In this document: positions 1-9,249 of the stretch, in pieces | Numbering within the stretch: the stretch's first letter is position 1 | How the letters are laid out: every line of letters starts with the position of its first letter | From: Ferrimonas balearica | GTDB lineage: Bacteria; Pseudomonadota; Gammaproteobacteria; Enterobacterales; Shewanellaceae | DNA length: 64,000 nt | Reading direction: 5' to 3' | Assembly (NCBI RefSeq): GCF_019802055.1 | Contig: NZ_JAHVHW010000007.1 | Location: 1,203,403-1,267,402, forward strand | Notes under the pieces: model-generated | Told to the model about the DNA's origin: nothing | Databases searched by the model: none | Seen by the model: the letters and a program-made list of their open reading frames with translations, nothing else | Program-made: the position numbers and the translations under genes

Positions 1-38
1 CGCCATCGCCGTGGGGTATTGGTTCTTTGGTTAAGGGG

Positions 39-2630
39 TCAGAAGCGGGGTTGCCAGTTCAACCACTCCGATTCGGCACGCTGGGCCAAATCAAAGCGTT
101 CGCCATCGCTTAGCGGCGATGCGCTCGAGGTTTCCGTTGCGAAGGCGATGCCGCCGACCAACAGGGTTTCAATGGATTCAGCGGCGATCTGCGCGCCGCT
201 GAACCAGCCCACATCCACATACAGACCAGACGCATTCCAGAACCGACTGCTCTGGTTCACCAGGTGCTGATAGCGGGGATCGAACTGAACCTCGATATCC
301 ACGGATGCACCGTCCTCCGCAAGCCGGGTATGCACCACTTCACCCACCTTCATCTGGCGATACAGAATGGGGCTGCCAATCTTCAGGGAACCGAGTCGGG
401 GCTGGTTGAGTACCAACCGCAGGCCGTCGTCGAAGGGCAGCAGCAGAGGGGTCTCCTGCTGCAGGTTAAAGCTCTGCTCCGGGGTGGCGCTCTCTCCGGG
501 CAGGGCGGCAATGTAGTTCCCGGTCAGCAGGGTATCCAGATGCTTGGCGCCAGCCAGGGAAACGTCGGCGCTGACCAGGTAGTACTGGGCATCCTGACGA
601 AGGAAGTGAGATTGCCAGCGGGGCTCGAGCTGGGCGGTGAGCAGCTGGTGTTTAAGATCGTCGCTGAGGGTAACGTGCAGTACTTCGCCAACCTGGTGGC
701 CAAGATATCGGATGGACGCGCCGGGGTTCACATTGGCTTTGGCGCTGGCGTATAGCGTCAGCTCAACGCCGGGCTCCATGGCGGACTGTCGATCCGTATA
801 GATCTGGCGGTCTGCGACCATGGCGGACGGCAGATGATCAAAGCCGAGACCGCCGCGAAGGAGTTGCGGCAGGGGCCCTGCCTGAATCTCGACGCCGGCA
901 AGTGAGCCTTCGACCTTAATCTTGCTCTGATGCCAGAAGCGGGTCTGATCGGTAATCAGTGCGCGATAGGCGGATTTGATTGCCAGCGCCACATCAAACT
1001 GGTCACCGGAAAGCTGGATGTCGGTAACCTTACCCACCTCCAGTTCGCGATAGTAGATGGGGGCACCAATACCCAGGCCATTGAGCGCGGCGGTATTCAG
1101 TGTGAGCGACAGCGGCGGGCCCTCAAGGGCCTGCTCCCGATCCTGATGGACAAGGAAGGTCTGGTCTGCACTGGCAACGTCGCCCTGACCAGTACTGAAG
1201 CTGATGCCGCCTCGCACCAGGTTCATCAGCGGAGCGCTCTGTACGCGAATCCCGGAAAGGTCAGCATCTACTGCGAGGCCACTGTGACGCCAGAAACGGG
1301 AGTTGGACTTTACCAGCCCGTCATAGGGTTGGCTGATCCAGGCGACGGCATTGATCCCTTTGTCGCTCAGCTCGAGTTGAAGGATCTCACCAACGGGAAA
1401 GCCTCGATAGAGCAGGGGAGCGCCAACGGACAGGCCGTCGGCTGTGGGCTGAGTCAATTGAACCAGACGGCCTTCGTTCGGGCTTAAAGGCCGTTGCTCA
1501 TTCAGTTGAAACTGCTCACTGGGCTCTCCCTCTCCCGGAAGCAGAGCAATAAAGTCACCAAAAATCAAGGTGTCGAGGTGTTTGACGCCATCCAGCCCCA
1601 GTTCGGCACCGGCGCGCCAGAAGCGGCTGCCCTGATTAAACAGGTGGCGGTATTCCCCAGCGACTCGGGCCTGCATTACGACGCCTTCGGGCAGCAGCTG
1701 CAGATCAACCACCTCGCCCAGTTTCAGGCCACGATGCTGAATGGGCGTGCCGAGACGCAATCCCTCAGCATGGTCCGCGGTAAAGGTCACGATAAAACTG
1801 GGCTGGGCTTCATCGGCGTTGTTGTAGAGATCGTAGGTGGTGCCGGATTTGGCTTCGCTACCGGATTCCGGAGAGGAGAAATTCACGCCGCCGCCGATCA
1901 GGGTAGCAAGGCTGTCCATCTCCACATTAATGCCGTCCAGACCCGCTTTGAAACGGGCCCCGGATGCGTTCCAGAAGCGGCTGTTGTCCCTAACCAGAGA
2001 ACGATACTTGGACTCAATCACCGCAGTCAGGCGGACATTGCGGCTGTCAGGCTGCAACTCATACTTGGTGATCTGGCCGACCTGGATCTGTTGGAAATAG
2101 ACACCACTGCCAACGTCCAGCGAGCCCCGTCGCTCGGCGATCAGCTTAATGGTAAGGCCACCATTTTGCGTGGCGAGCAAGGGAGCTTCAAAGGTGCCTT
2201 CAAACTGGGTCTTTCGGGGGCCTTTACCCGGCGACATGGTGATGTAGTTGCCGCTGAATAGGGCGTCCAGTCCCTCAATGCCTGTCAATGAGGCCTTGGG
2301 GGTGACCAGCCAGAACTGAGTGTCCCGTCGCAGCAGATCATCGACCTGATGGCTCATCTTGACCGTCACTTCAACGCCACCCTCTTCATGCAACTCAACT
2401 TTGTTGACCTGACCAACCACCAGTCCCTGGTAACGAACCAGGGTTTTGTTGGCTTCAATGCCATTAGCAGAGGGGAAATGGATCTCGATGTCGGTGCCGC
2501 GCTCCCGAATGTAGGAGGCGAGCAACCAGGCGCCCAACAAAAAGGCGGTGATGGGCAGGATCCAGATAGGAGAGAGCAGCTTTTTCTTAGCGACTTTCGG
2601 CGTCTTGGTGGCGGTCATTTGGGTCTTCAC
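39..2630 (-). CDS. letB: LetB/YebT-type MCE protein, seven MCE domains
   Basis: The 863-residue product is an inner-membrane-anchored periplasmic MCE protein. In the family it forms a stacked-ring tunnel that carries lipid between the two membranes. One N-terminal membrane helix (about residues 18-40) is followed by seven MCE repeats, each recognisable by a conserved core such as TLVRYQGLVVGQV, VYFQQIQVGQI, IQHRGLKLGEV, LLYRGFPVGEI, IYYRELEVGKV, IRYLGHQVGEV and ILYRQMKVGEV. Seven repeats and the length fit LetB (877 residues in E. coli) rather than the three-repeat PqiB. The start overlaps the end of the second letA-half gene by 44 bases, so the three genes look translationally coupled. Confidence 0.93.
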   Translation of the reverse strand: MKTQMTATKTPKVAKKKLLSPIWILPITAFLLGAWLLASYIRERGTDIEIHFPSANGIEANKTLVRYQGLVVGQVNKVELHEEGGVEVTVKMSHQVDDLLRRDTQFWLVTPKASLTGIEGLDALFSGNYITMSPGKGPRKTQFEGTFEAPLLATQNGGLTIKLIAERRGSLDVGSGVYFQQIQVGQITKYELQPDSRNVRLTAVIESKYRSLVRDNSRFWNASGARFKAGLDGINVEMDSLATLIGGGVNFSSPESGSEAKSGTTYDLYNNADEAQPSFIVTFTADHAEGLRLGTPIQHRGLKLGEVVDLQLLPEGVVMQARVAGEYRHLFNQGSRFWRAGAELGLDGVKHLDTLIFGDFIALLPGEGEPSEQFQLNEQRPLSPNEGRLVQLTQPTADGLSVGAPLLYRGFPVGEILQLELSDKGINAVAWISQPYDGLVKSNSRFWRHSGLAVDADLSGIRVQSAPLMNLVRGGISFSTGQGDVASADQTFLVHQDREQALEGPPLSLTLNTAALNGLGIGAPIYYRELEVGKVTDIQLSGDQFDVALAIKSAYRALITDQTRFWHQSKIKVEGSLAGVEIQAGPLPQLLRGGLGFDHLPSAMVADRQIYTDRQSAMEPGVELTLYASAKANVNPGASIRYLGHQVGEVLHVTLSDDLKHQLLTAQLEPRWQSHFLRQDAQYYLVSADVSLAGAKHLDTLLTGNYIAALPGESATPEQSFNLQQETPLLLPFDDGLRLVLNQPRLGSLKIGSPILYRQMKVGEVVHTRLAEDGASVDIEVQFDPRYQHLVNQSSRFWNASGLYVDVGWFSGAQIAAESIETLLVGGIAFATETSSASPLSDGERFDLAQRAESEWLNWQPRF

Positions 2631-3252
2631 ATTCGAGATCCCACAACAGCCTGGGATCGAGGGATTTCGCAGCCAACTGGGTAAACAGAATCACCAGGGC
2701 AAAGAAAGTGGCGGCGGGCGCGGGTTTGGCGTACAGCAGTTGCCCCATGTTGACCAGGCTCACCACAATGGAGATGACAAAGAGGTCGAGCATGGACCAG
2801 CGCCCAATAAATTCAATCACATGAAAGCTGAAAGTAAGCTGTCTGCGGGACAACTTTAGCCGGAACTTGATGGTCAGTAATATCAGACTTAGGCCGATGA
2901 TCTTGGCCATGGGGACCAATATGGAGGCGGTAAAGACGATGACGGCGATCGCCACCATGTCGTTTTGAACCAGCGACACAATGCCTGAAAAGATGGTGTC
3001 GTAGGTGGTTCGTCCCTGGTTGGTCAACTGGGTGATGGGTAGGCTGTTGGCCGGGAACAGCAAAAATATGGCGGTCAACAGCAGGGCCAGAGAATATTGA
3101 AGGCTGTGCGGCTTACGGTCGTACACCGGAGAATCGCAGCGAGGGCACCGGTCAGCTTTGTGCACGACCATGCCACAACCGCCACACAGGCGCAGGTTGC
3201 GGTCCAGGCCTCTCTCCGGTTTGGGTCGCTCAGTCGCCATAGATCTCGTCAT
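2587..3252 (-). CDS. letA: PqiA-family membrane protein, second half of a split LetA
   Basis: The product has 221 residues. It begins with a zinc-ribbon pair (CGGC at about residue 23 and CPRC at about residue 38), followed by a PqiA-domain membrane region of about four helices, including the FPANSLPI motif typical of the family. LetA in E. coli is one chain of about 427 residues with two such modules. Here the two modules are separate genes, and this is the downstream one. It overlaps the first half by 23 bases and letB by 44 bases. LetA is the inner-membrane partner of LetB in lipid transport. The split is visible in the sequence; that both halves assemble together is inferred. Confidence 0.85.
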   Translation of the reverse strand: MTRSMATERPKPERGLDRNLRLCGGCGMVVHKADRCPRCDSPVYDRKPHSLQYSLALLLTAIFLLFPANSLPITQLTNQGRTTYDTIFSGIVSLVQNDMVAIAVIVFTASILVPMAKIIGLSLILLTIKFRLKLSRRQLTFSFHVIEFIGRWSMLDLFVISIVVSLVNMGQLLYAKPAPAATFFALVILFTQLAAKSLDPRLLWDLECEDPNDRHQDAESR

Positions 3253-3841
3253 AGTGCTGCCACATCAGCTCACGATTGTATTCGTATTGCACATAAAAGG
3301 TTAGTACGAACAACAAGATGTAACACAGAGTGCCCCATCCATACGTCAGATCTGCGATGTCGACCAGCTTAAAAATGGAGACGAACAGGCTGATCATATA
3401 GATCTCCACCATGCTCAGCTGGTCCAGAGTAGGGTGATGAAGCAAGAGCCAGCGCAACAGGTCGCGTCCCTTGCCAATGCGCAGGAGCGTCAACTGGGTA
3501 AGAATGGAGAGCAACAAGAGAAGCGGGGCGATCACCCCGGCGACCAGAACGGCAAGCCCCACCAGCACAAACCCCTGTTCCATCACAACCATAGCGCCAT
3601 GAAGTACCGTGGTCTGGCGTAGGTTGCCAACCAGATCGATCTCCAGAATCGGCATCAGGTTGGCCGGGAAATAGAGCAGCAGTGCCGTAATCACCAGCGC
3701 CAGCAACCCGCCCATATCGCAATAGGGCGCATCATAGATGCGGCTTCGACAGCGTGGGCAAAAGGCGCGCATTCCTCGGGGCAAGGCGCGGCGGCGCACA
3801 TAGGTGTCACAGGTGGGACACAGTAGTGGGCGACTGGACAA
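3230..3841 (-). CDS. letA: PqiA-family membrane protein, first half of a split LetA
   Basis: The 203-residue product starts with a zinc-ribbon (CPTC near residue 8, CPRC near residue 29) and continues with a four-helix PqiA module holding the FPANLMPI motif. It is the first gene of the letA-letA-letB operon on the minus strand. The two half-proteins together are about the length of full LetA, so this is gene fission or an ancestral two-gene state, not truncation. Both reading frames are clean and both keep their metal-binding cysteines. Confidence 0.85.
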   Translation of the reverse strand: MSSRPLLCPTCDTYVRRRALPRGMRAFCPRCRSRIYDAPYCDMGGLLALVITALLLYFPANLMPILEIDLVGNLRQTTVLHGAMVVMEQGFVLVGLAVLVAGVIAPLLLLLSILTQLTLLRIGKGRDLLRWLLLHHPTLDQLSMVEIYMISLFVSIFKLVDIADLTYGWGTLCYILLFVLTFYVQYEYNRELMWQHYDEIYGD

Positions 3842-4018
3842 TAAGGGCGTCCTGCGTAATGAACCGGTTAATGTGGACGAGTGTACTCAAATTGATGAAC
3901 CATTTCAGACTAATTGCCCCGTAACTGTCCGATCAGCGGCAACTCCGGGCGCTAGTCCTTGACTGACAGGGCGTAAACTGGATTAATGGCAGGCTGTTGA
4001 GAACTCTGCATTGCGGCC

Positions 4019-4492
4019 ATGTCTGTACATACACCCGTGGATTATTCCTCCCTGCTTGCCCAGGCCAAAGCGTTGACCGAAGGTGAGCCCAGTCTGATTG
4101 CCAATCTGTCTAACCTGTCTGCTCTGATCTATCACGGCCTTGGCCGCGTGAACTGGGCCGGATTTTATCTGACAGAAGGGCGCACCCTGGTTCTGGGTCC
4201 ATTCCAGGGGAATGTGGCTTGCGTACGCATTCCCTGGGGTAAGGGTGTGTGTGGCACCGCGGCGGAAACCCGGTCCGTACAACGGATCGAAGATGTGCAT
4301 CGCTTTGATGGCCATATCGCCTGCGACGCCGCCAGCAATTCGGAAATTGTGCTTCCGATCCTGGTAGAGGGCGAAGTGGTGGCGGTATTGGATATCGACA
4401 GCCCGGAATTTGGTCGCTTTAGTGAAGCAGACCAGGCCGGCCTGGAGCCGATTGCTGAACTGATTAGTGCGTGTTTTGCGGCAGCAAAATAA
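4019..4492 (+). CDS. msrC: Free methionine-(R)-sulfoxide reductase, GAF fold
   Basis: The 157-residue single GAF-domain protein matches the YebR/fRMsr family, which reduces free L-methionine-(R)-sulfoxide in the cytoplasm. The family signature is clear: GPFQGNVACVRIP, then GKGVCGTAAE, then HIACDAASNSEIVLP, giving the three conserved cysteines at about residues 76, 86 and 110. Length equals the family norm (about 160). The stop codon overlaps the start of the next gene (TAATG), so it heads a short operon with the acidic protein and proQ. Confidence 0.93.
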   Translation: MSVHTPVDYSSLLAQAKALTEGEPSLIANLSNLSALIYHGLGRVNWAGFYLTEGRTLVLGPFQGNVACVRIPWGKGVCGTAAETRSVQRIEDVHRFDGHIACDAASNSEIVLPILVEGEVVAVLDIDSPEFGRFSEADQAGLEPIAELISACFAAAK

Positions 4493-4791
4493 TGAAAGAG
4501 TTTGTTTCAATTTATACCTACCTGGTAGAGCCCCACGAAGTGGGGGAGTGGGAGGGGGAGGAAGCCCTGGCGGCGGAGAACCTCAACCGGCTCTATCATG
4601 CGGTTTATGACGCAGCTGACAGTGATATCGAGCCCGCGTTGCTCGAAGAGATGCTGTCTGCTGTGTGGCCACATTGGCAATTTAATCCCCAGTTATTGGA
4701 ACTGGACGAAGATTTGATCGACGCTTTTGTCGAAACGCTGTTTTCCCATTTTGACCCGGATGCGGGCCAGGAAGAGTTTGATGACCACTGA
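4492..4791 (+). CDS. Small acidic protein of unknown function between msrC and proQ
   Basis: The 99-residue product starts MKEFVSIYTYLV and is strongly acidic. I do not recognise a characterised family. The start was chosen because ATG overlaps the msrC stop codon (TAATG); the stop in turn overlaps the proQ start (ATGACCACTGA). This coupling supports co-expression with msrC and proQ. The ending (HFDPDAGQEEFDDH) is almost all acidic. No membrane segment or signal peptide is visible, so it is probably cytoplasmic. Confidence 0.8.
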   Translation: MKEFVSIYTYLVEPHEVGEWEGEEALAAENLNRLYHAVYDAADSDIEPALLEEMLSAVWPHWQFNPQLLELDEDLIDAFVETLFSHFDPDAGQEEFDDH

Positions 4792-5440
4792 ACAACAGAA
4801 CACCCAGGAATCCACTGCAGAGAAGCTGACTGACGTTAAAGCCGTCATCGCCTACCTGGCTGAGAAGTTTCCCGCGTGTTTCTCCGTAGAGGGCGACGCG
4901 AAGCCCCTGAAGATTGGCCTGTTCCAGGATCTGGCTGAGCGACTGGAGGGTGACGAGCGGGTCAGCAAGACTCAACTGCGTCAGGCTCTGCGTCGCTATA
5001 CCAATTCCTGGCGCTACCTGCGTTGCCAGAAAGCCGGCGCTCAACGCGTGGACCTGGATGGCAATGAAGTGGGCGAACTGGAAGCCGAGCACGTAGAACA
5101 TGCTCAGACCGCGCTGAAAGAGAGCCAGGACAAAGCCAAGGCCGCTCGTGCTGAAAAGCAGGGCAACAAGCCTGGCAAGCGTCCTGAAGGTCGTAAGCCG
5201 GCACCGCGTGCTGAGCGTGCTAAAAACGCTAAGCTCAAGAGTAAACCGGAAACTAAGCGGAACCAGGCGCCTCTTCAGACTGTCTCATCTGACAAGCTGA
5301 AAGTGGACCAAGCCGTTATGGTGCAACTGGGTCGCTCTCCGGCGAAAGGTGTTATCGTGGACATCAACCGCGATGACGTGATGGTTCGACTGGAGACTGG
5401 TCTCACCGTTAAGGTCAAAGCCGAACACATTCGCATCTAA
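4781..5440 (+). CDS. proQ: RNA chaperone ProQ
   Basis: The product has 219 residues (232 in E. coli). An N-terminal FinO/ProQ domain (about residues 10-125, with KLTDVKAVIAYLAEKFPACF and LRQALRRYTNSWRYL) is followed by a lysine/arginine/alanine-rich linker and a C-terminal Tudor-like domain (about 170-219, ending VKVKAEHIRI). ProQ binds structured small RNAs and mRNA 3' ends. The start at MTTEQQ is preferred over an upstream in-frame ATG because it gives the family N-terminus and overlaps the stop of the preceding gene. The prc gene follows 31 bases later, as in E. coli. Confidence 0.95.
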   Translation: MTTEQQNTQESTAEKLTDVKAVIAYLAEKFPACFSVEGDAKPLKIGLFQDLAERLEGDERVSKTQLRQALRRYTNSWRYLRCQKAGAQRVDLDGNEVGELEAEHVEHAQTALKESQDKAKAARAEKQGNKPGKRPEGRKPAPRAERAKNAKLKSKPETKRNQAPLQTVSSDKLKVDQAVMVQLGRSPAKGVIVDINRDDVMVRLETGLTVKVKAEHIRI

Positions 5441-5471
5441 CGCATCAGCAGCGAAAAGGAGTTGCGAGTCG

Positions 5472-7514
5472 ATGATGAAAAAAACCTTGTCTGCGCTGGT
5501 GGCGGGGGTCCTCCTTTCCACTCAGGCTTGGGCAGTAGCCCCGGACATTAGCGCTTCCGATTTGCCGGTACTGGCTCAGGAAGCTCAACATCGTGTCGCC
5601 AGTAAGCGGGTGGCGGACCTGTTCACCCGTTCCCATTATCGTAAGTTCGATATGGACAAGGCGTTCTCCAGCGACGTCTTCGACCGCTATCTCCAACAGT
5701 TGGATTTCAACCGCTCCCTGTTCCTTGCCGGTGATGTCGCCCGTTTTGAAGGGGAGCGGGATAAGTTCGCCTCAGAAGTGGCTAAGGGCGACCTTGAGCT
5801 GGCTTACGAGATGAACCAACTGGCGATGAAGCGCCGCTACGAGCGATTGTCGTATGCGCTGAGCCTGCTCGATGCGCCCATCACGTTCGACGTAGCCAAT
5901 GACAAATACTACTTCGATCGGGAAGAGGCTCCCTGGGCTAAGACCACGGCAGAGCTCGACGAGATCTGGCGTCAGCGCGTCAAGTACGACGCGCTGAATC
6001 TGGCGCTGACCGGCAAAGAGTGGCCTGAGATCCAGGACATTCTGACGAAGCGTTATAACAACGCGATTAAGCGCCTGAGCCAGACCAACAGCGAAGACGT
6101 CTTCCAGTCAGTGATGAACGCGTATGCGTACACCATTGAGCCGCACACCAGCTATCTGTCTCCCCGCAACGCAGATCGCTTCCAGACCGAGATGAATCTC
6201 TCGCTTGAAGGGATCGGTGCGGTGCTGCAGATGACCGACGACTACACCGTGGTTCGCTCACTGGTTACCGGTGGACCGGCGGACCGTCAGGGCGAGCTTT
6301 CTCCGAACGACAAGATCATCGGGGTCGGTCAGGAGGGCAAACCGGTCGTTGATGTTATCGGGTGGCGCCTGGACGACGTGGTTGATCTGATCAAGGGTCC
6401 GAAGGACTCCAAGGTCACGTTGCAGGTATTGCCAGCCAAAGGCGGCAGCAACGCACGTGCCAAAGAGATTGTGATTGTCCGTGACAAGGTGCGTCTCGAG
6501 GACCGCGCGGTGAAATCCGAGGTGCTTGAGGTTGAGCAGGGTAACGGTGACGCGCGTCGTATCGGCGTCATTGAGATCCCAAGCTTTTACATGAACATCA
6601 GCCAGGACGTTGCGGCACAGCTGGTGAAGCTTGATGCTGAGAATGTCGAAGGCATCGTCATTGACCTGCGCGGCAATGGTGGTGGTGCGCTGAGCGAAGC
6701 CAGCCTGTTGACCGGACTCTTTATCCGCCAGGGGCCTGTGGTTCAGATCCGCGATCAGCGCGGTCGCATCAGCGTCAACGGCGATAATGACGGTCAGATC
6801 ACCTACGACGGCCCTCTGACGGTTCTGGTTGACCGCTACAGCGCGTCGGCGTCTGAGATCTTCGCTGCGGCGATGCAGGATTACGGTCGTGCCTTGATAG
6901 TCGGCGAGCAAACCTTTGGTAAAGGCACGGTGCAGCAGCACCGGGGTCTGAGCCGCATCTATGACCTGTATGACAAGCCGATGGGCAACGTCACCTACAC
7001 CATCGCTAAGTTCTACCGCATCAATGGCGGCAGCACTCAGTTGGAAGGGGTAACTCCGGACCTGCTGTTCCCAAGCTTTGTGGAGCATGGTGAGTATGGT
7101 GAGTCACAGGAAAAGAACCCGCTGCCCTGGGATTCCATCCCGAGCGCGCGTTACGGCCAGATCGCAGATCTCCCGCAGGATATGCTGACTCAGTTGCAAC
7201 AGCGCCACCAGGGCCGGATGAAAGGTGAGCTTGAGTTCCAGATGCTGCAGGAGGACATTGCCCGTTACCGCAAGGATAAGGACAAGGGGTGGATCTCCCT
7301 GGTCAAAGCTGAGCGAGAGGCAGAATCCGCTGCGGATGATCAACGAGAGCTTGATCGAGTCAACGCCCGACGCGAAGCGATTGGCGAAGCGCCCATCGAA
7401 GACCTGGCTGCGGCAGAGGATACCGAAGCTCCGGACTTCCTGCTGGATGAGGCTGGAGCGATTACGCTTGATATGATCGACTGGACGCGGATAGCGAAAA
7501 GCAAAAACGGTTGA
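5472..7514 (+). CDS. prc: Carboxy-terminal (tail-specific) periplasmic protease Prc
   Basis: The 680-residue length matches E. coli Prc (682). A signal peptide ends near QAWA (residue 22). The helical N-terminal part is followed by a PDZ domain (about 240-330) and an S41 protease domain. The catalytic pair reads DRYSASASEIF and TFGKGTVQ; Ser459 and Lys484 keep the 25-residue spacing of the E. coli Ser452/Lys477 pair. A good Shine-Dalgarno (AAAAGGAG) lies before the first of two adjacent ATGs. Prc trims lipoproteins and cell-wall hydrolase regulators and degrades tagged periplasmic proteins. A strong terminator follows. Confidence 0.95.
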   Translation: MMKKTLSALVAGVLLSTQAWAVAPDISASDLPVLAQEAQHRVASKRVADLFTRSHYRKFDMDKAFSSDVFDRYLQQLDFNRSLFLAGDVARFEGERDKFASEVAKGDLELAYEMNQLAMKRRYERLSYALSLLDAPITFDVANDKYYFDREEAPWAKTTAELDEIWRQRVKYDALNLALTGKEWPEIQDILTKRYNNAIKRLSQTNSEDVFQSVMNAYAYTIEPHTSYLSPRNADRFQTEMNLSLEGIGAVLQMTDDYTVVRSLVTGGPADRQGELSPNDKIIGVGQEGKPVVDVIGWRLDDVVDLIKGPKDSKVTLQVLPAKGGSNARAKEIVIVRDKVRLEDRAVKSEVLEVEQGNGDARRIGVIEIPSFYMNISQDVAAQLVKLDAENVEGIVIDLRGNGGGALSEASLLTGLFIRQGPVVQIRDQRGRISVNGDNDGQITYDGPLTVLVDRYSASASEIFAAAMQDYGRALIVGEQTFGKGTVQQHRGLSRIYDLYDKPMGNVTYTIAKFYRINGGSTQLEGVTPDLLFPSFVEHGEYGESQEKNPLPWDSIPSARYGQIADLPQDMLTQLQQRHQGRMKGELEFQMLQEDIARYRKDKDKGWISLVKAEREAESAADDQRELDRVNARREAIGEAPIEDLAAAEDTEAPDFLLDEAGAITLDMIDWTRIAKSKNG

Positions 7515-7542
7515 TCGTTCGCTCCTCAGAAAAATGCTTAAA

Positions 7543-7566
7543 ACCGCCCGAAAGGGCGGTTTTTTT
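7543..7566 (+). terminator. Rho-independent terminator after prc
   Basis: A 7-bp GC-rich stem ACCGCCC/GGGCGGT with a GAAA tetraloop is followed by six T residues, 28 bases after the prc stop. Confidence 0.95.
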
Positions 7567-7766
7567 GTGTCTGTTGAGTCGTAGAGCCGGGGCGGGCTTC
7601 CTGAGTTCCCTTGGGATCATACCGGCGAATGGGGCGTCTTAAGCGGCTGTGTAACATAGCCAAAATGACGGATTTGTTCCATGGCGTTAGGGAGTTAGCA
7701 CAGGACTCCAAACCGTTTCCGGGGGGCCGATCGCCTTGTTCTCATTTGCTGGGTCGTGGTACAAGA

Positions 7767-7782
7767 AGTGATTGCGATCACA
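7767..7782 (+). promoter_or_regulatory. Candidate CRP-binding site upstream of the NSS transporter
   Basis: AGTGATTGCGATCACA matches the CRP consensus TGTGA-N6-TCACA at 9 of 10 positions and is symmetric. It lies 25-40 bases before the start codon of the symporter. By its position it would either sit close to the transcription start or act from within the leader; no promoter was assigned with confidence. Confidence 0.55.
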
Positions 7783-7806
7783 AAAAGATAACAAAAAGGA
7801 CGTTTT

Positions 7807-9183
7807 ATGACGCAACAAGCAGTCACCCACGGACGGTGGTCCAGTCGCCTGACCTACATTCTGGCGGCAACCGGTGCCGCAGTGGGACTGGGGAACATCT
7901 GGAAGTTCCCTTACATCATGGGGGAGAACGGCGGCGGCGCTTTTGTACTGGTCTACCTCCTGTGCATCCTTTTTATCGGCATTCCGATCATGATGTCAGA
8001 AGTGATCATCGGGAAGTTCGGGCGGCAAACACCCGCTCGCTCAGTGGCGTTGATGTCGGACGCCTCCGGTGGTGGCCGAGGGTGGAAAGTCGTTGGTTGG
8101 TCCGGCGTGCTGGCCGGTTACCTGATTCTCTCCTTCTACGTAGTGATCGCAGGGTGGGCATTGGCCTACACGTGGTACGGCTTTAATGGCCTGTTTGAAG
8201 AACAGAGTGCGGCTCAAATCGGTGAAATCTTTGCAGACCTGAACGCCACGCCGGGACCCTTGATGGGCTGGAGCCTGGCAATCATCCTTGGCACCGTATT
8301 GGTGGTCGGAAAGGGCGTCAGAGAAGGGCTCGAGCGTGCAGTGAACTGGATGATGCCTGCACTGCTTGTGCTGCTGGTGGTGATGGTGCTCTACGCGGCC
8401 CGCCGTGGCGACTTTGCGGCTGCATTTCACTTTATGTTTAACGCTGACTTCAGTGCCCTGAGCTGGAATGGCGTGCTTATCGCACTGGGCCACAGCTTTT
8501 TCACCCTGTCCCTGGCTTCCGGCATCATGACCATGTATGGCGCCTATCTGCCGGAACAAACCTCCGTGGTTAAAACCTCCATCTGGATCGCCCTGATGGA
8601 CACCCTGGTGGCGATGCTCGCCGGGCTTGCCATCTATCCGATTGTCTTCGCCAATGGGCTGGAGCCCGGCGCCGGCCCAGGCCTGATATTCCAAACCCTT
8701 CCCATCGCGTTTGGCTCCATGCCTCTGGGTCAACTGTTTGGCGGACTATTCTTTCTGATGTTGGTAGTGGCGGCGTTTACCTCGGCCATCGCCCTGATCG
8801 AATCGTCGGTTGCCTGGTTGGTGGAGAAGCGGGGCATGAGCCGCATGGGAGCAGCGTTTACCGCGGGCTTCGGCATCTGGGCACTCAGCCTGCTGACCGT
8901 ATTCTCCGTAACCGGGGCACCATGGGCGATTGTGTCGCTTTGGGGCGACATCAAGATCAGCTTCTTTGATCTGCTCGATTACGTTACCGCCAACATCATG
9001 CTGCCTCTGGGTGGTTTGATGATTGCGCTGTTCACCGGGTACCGGGTACGCAAAGAGATCACCTGTCGTGAAATCGGCAGTGTTAAGCCCATCTACAACA
9101 TCTGGCGGATATCGGTTCGCTACGTCGCACCGGTGGCGATCACCCTGGTGTTCCTGCAACTGATCGGGGTACTCGGCCTGTAA
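7807..9183 (+). CDS. Neurotransmitter:sodium symporter (NSS/SNF) family transporter
   Basis: The 458-residue polytopic membrane protein carries the NSS signature in helix 1 (LAATGAAVGLGNIWKFPY), which lines the sodium and substrate site, followed by about eleven more helices. Bacterial members (LeuT, TnaT, MhsT types) take up amino acids with Na+. The substrate cannot be read from sequence. An AAGGA Shine-Dalgarno precedes the ATG. It is followed by an NhaC antiporter and aminopeptidase N, which suggests a peptide and amino-acid use theme with sodium cycling. Confidence 0.9.
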   Translation: MTQQAVTHGRWSSRLTYILAATGAAVGLGNIWKFPYIMGENGGGAFVLVYLLCILFIGIPIMMSEVIIGKFGRQTPARSVALMSDASGGGRGWKVVGWSGVLAGYLILSFYVVIAGWALAYTWYGFNGLFEEQSAAQIGEIFADLNATPGPLMGWSLAIILGTVLVVGKGVREGLERAVNWMMPALLVLLVVMVLYAARRGDFAAAFHFMFNADFSALSWNGVLIALGHSFFTLSLASGIMTMYGAYLPEQTSVVKTSIWIALMDTLVAMLAGLAIYPIVFANGLEPGAGPGLIFQTLPIAFGSMPLGQLFGGLFFLMLVVAAFTSAIALIESSVAWLVEKRGMSRMGAAFTAGFGIWALSLLTVFSVTGAPWAIVSLWGDIKISFFDLLDYVTANIMLPLGGLMIALFTGYRVRKEITCREIGSVKPIYNIWRISVRYVAPVAITLVFLQLIGVLGL

Positions 9184-9206
9184 AGGACGTGGTGCCATCC
9201 ACTGAA

Positions 9207-9230
9207 CGACGCCGTCCTAGGACGGCGTCG
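9207..9230 (+). terminator. Perfect intercistronic hairpin between the symporter and nhaC
   Basis: CGACGCCGTCC-TA-GGACGGCGTCG is a perfect 24-base palindrome 23 bases after the symporter stop and 19 bases before the nhaC start. There is no T tract, so it is more likely an mRNA-stabilising or attenuating structure than a full terminator. Confidence 0.6.
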
Positions 9231-9249
9231 GCATTTAAGGAAGGAATCT

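Noticed and set aside
264-2261. Several long plus-strand frames inside letB
   Set aside because: They oppose the seven-MCE letB frame, have no ribosome sites and no family resemblance; they are codon-bias shadows of a GC-rich gene.
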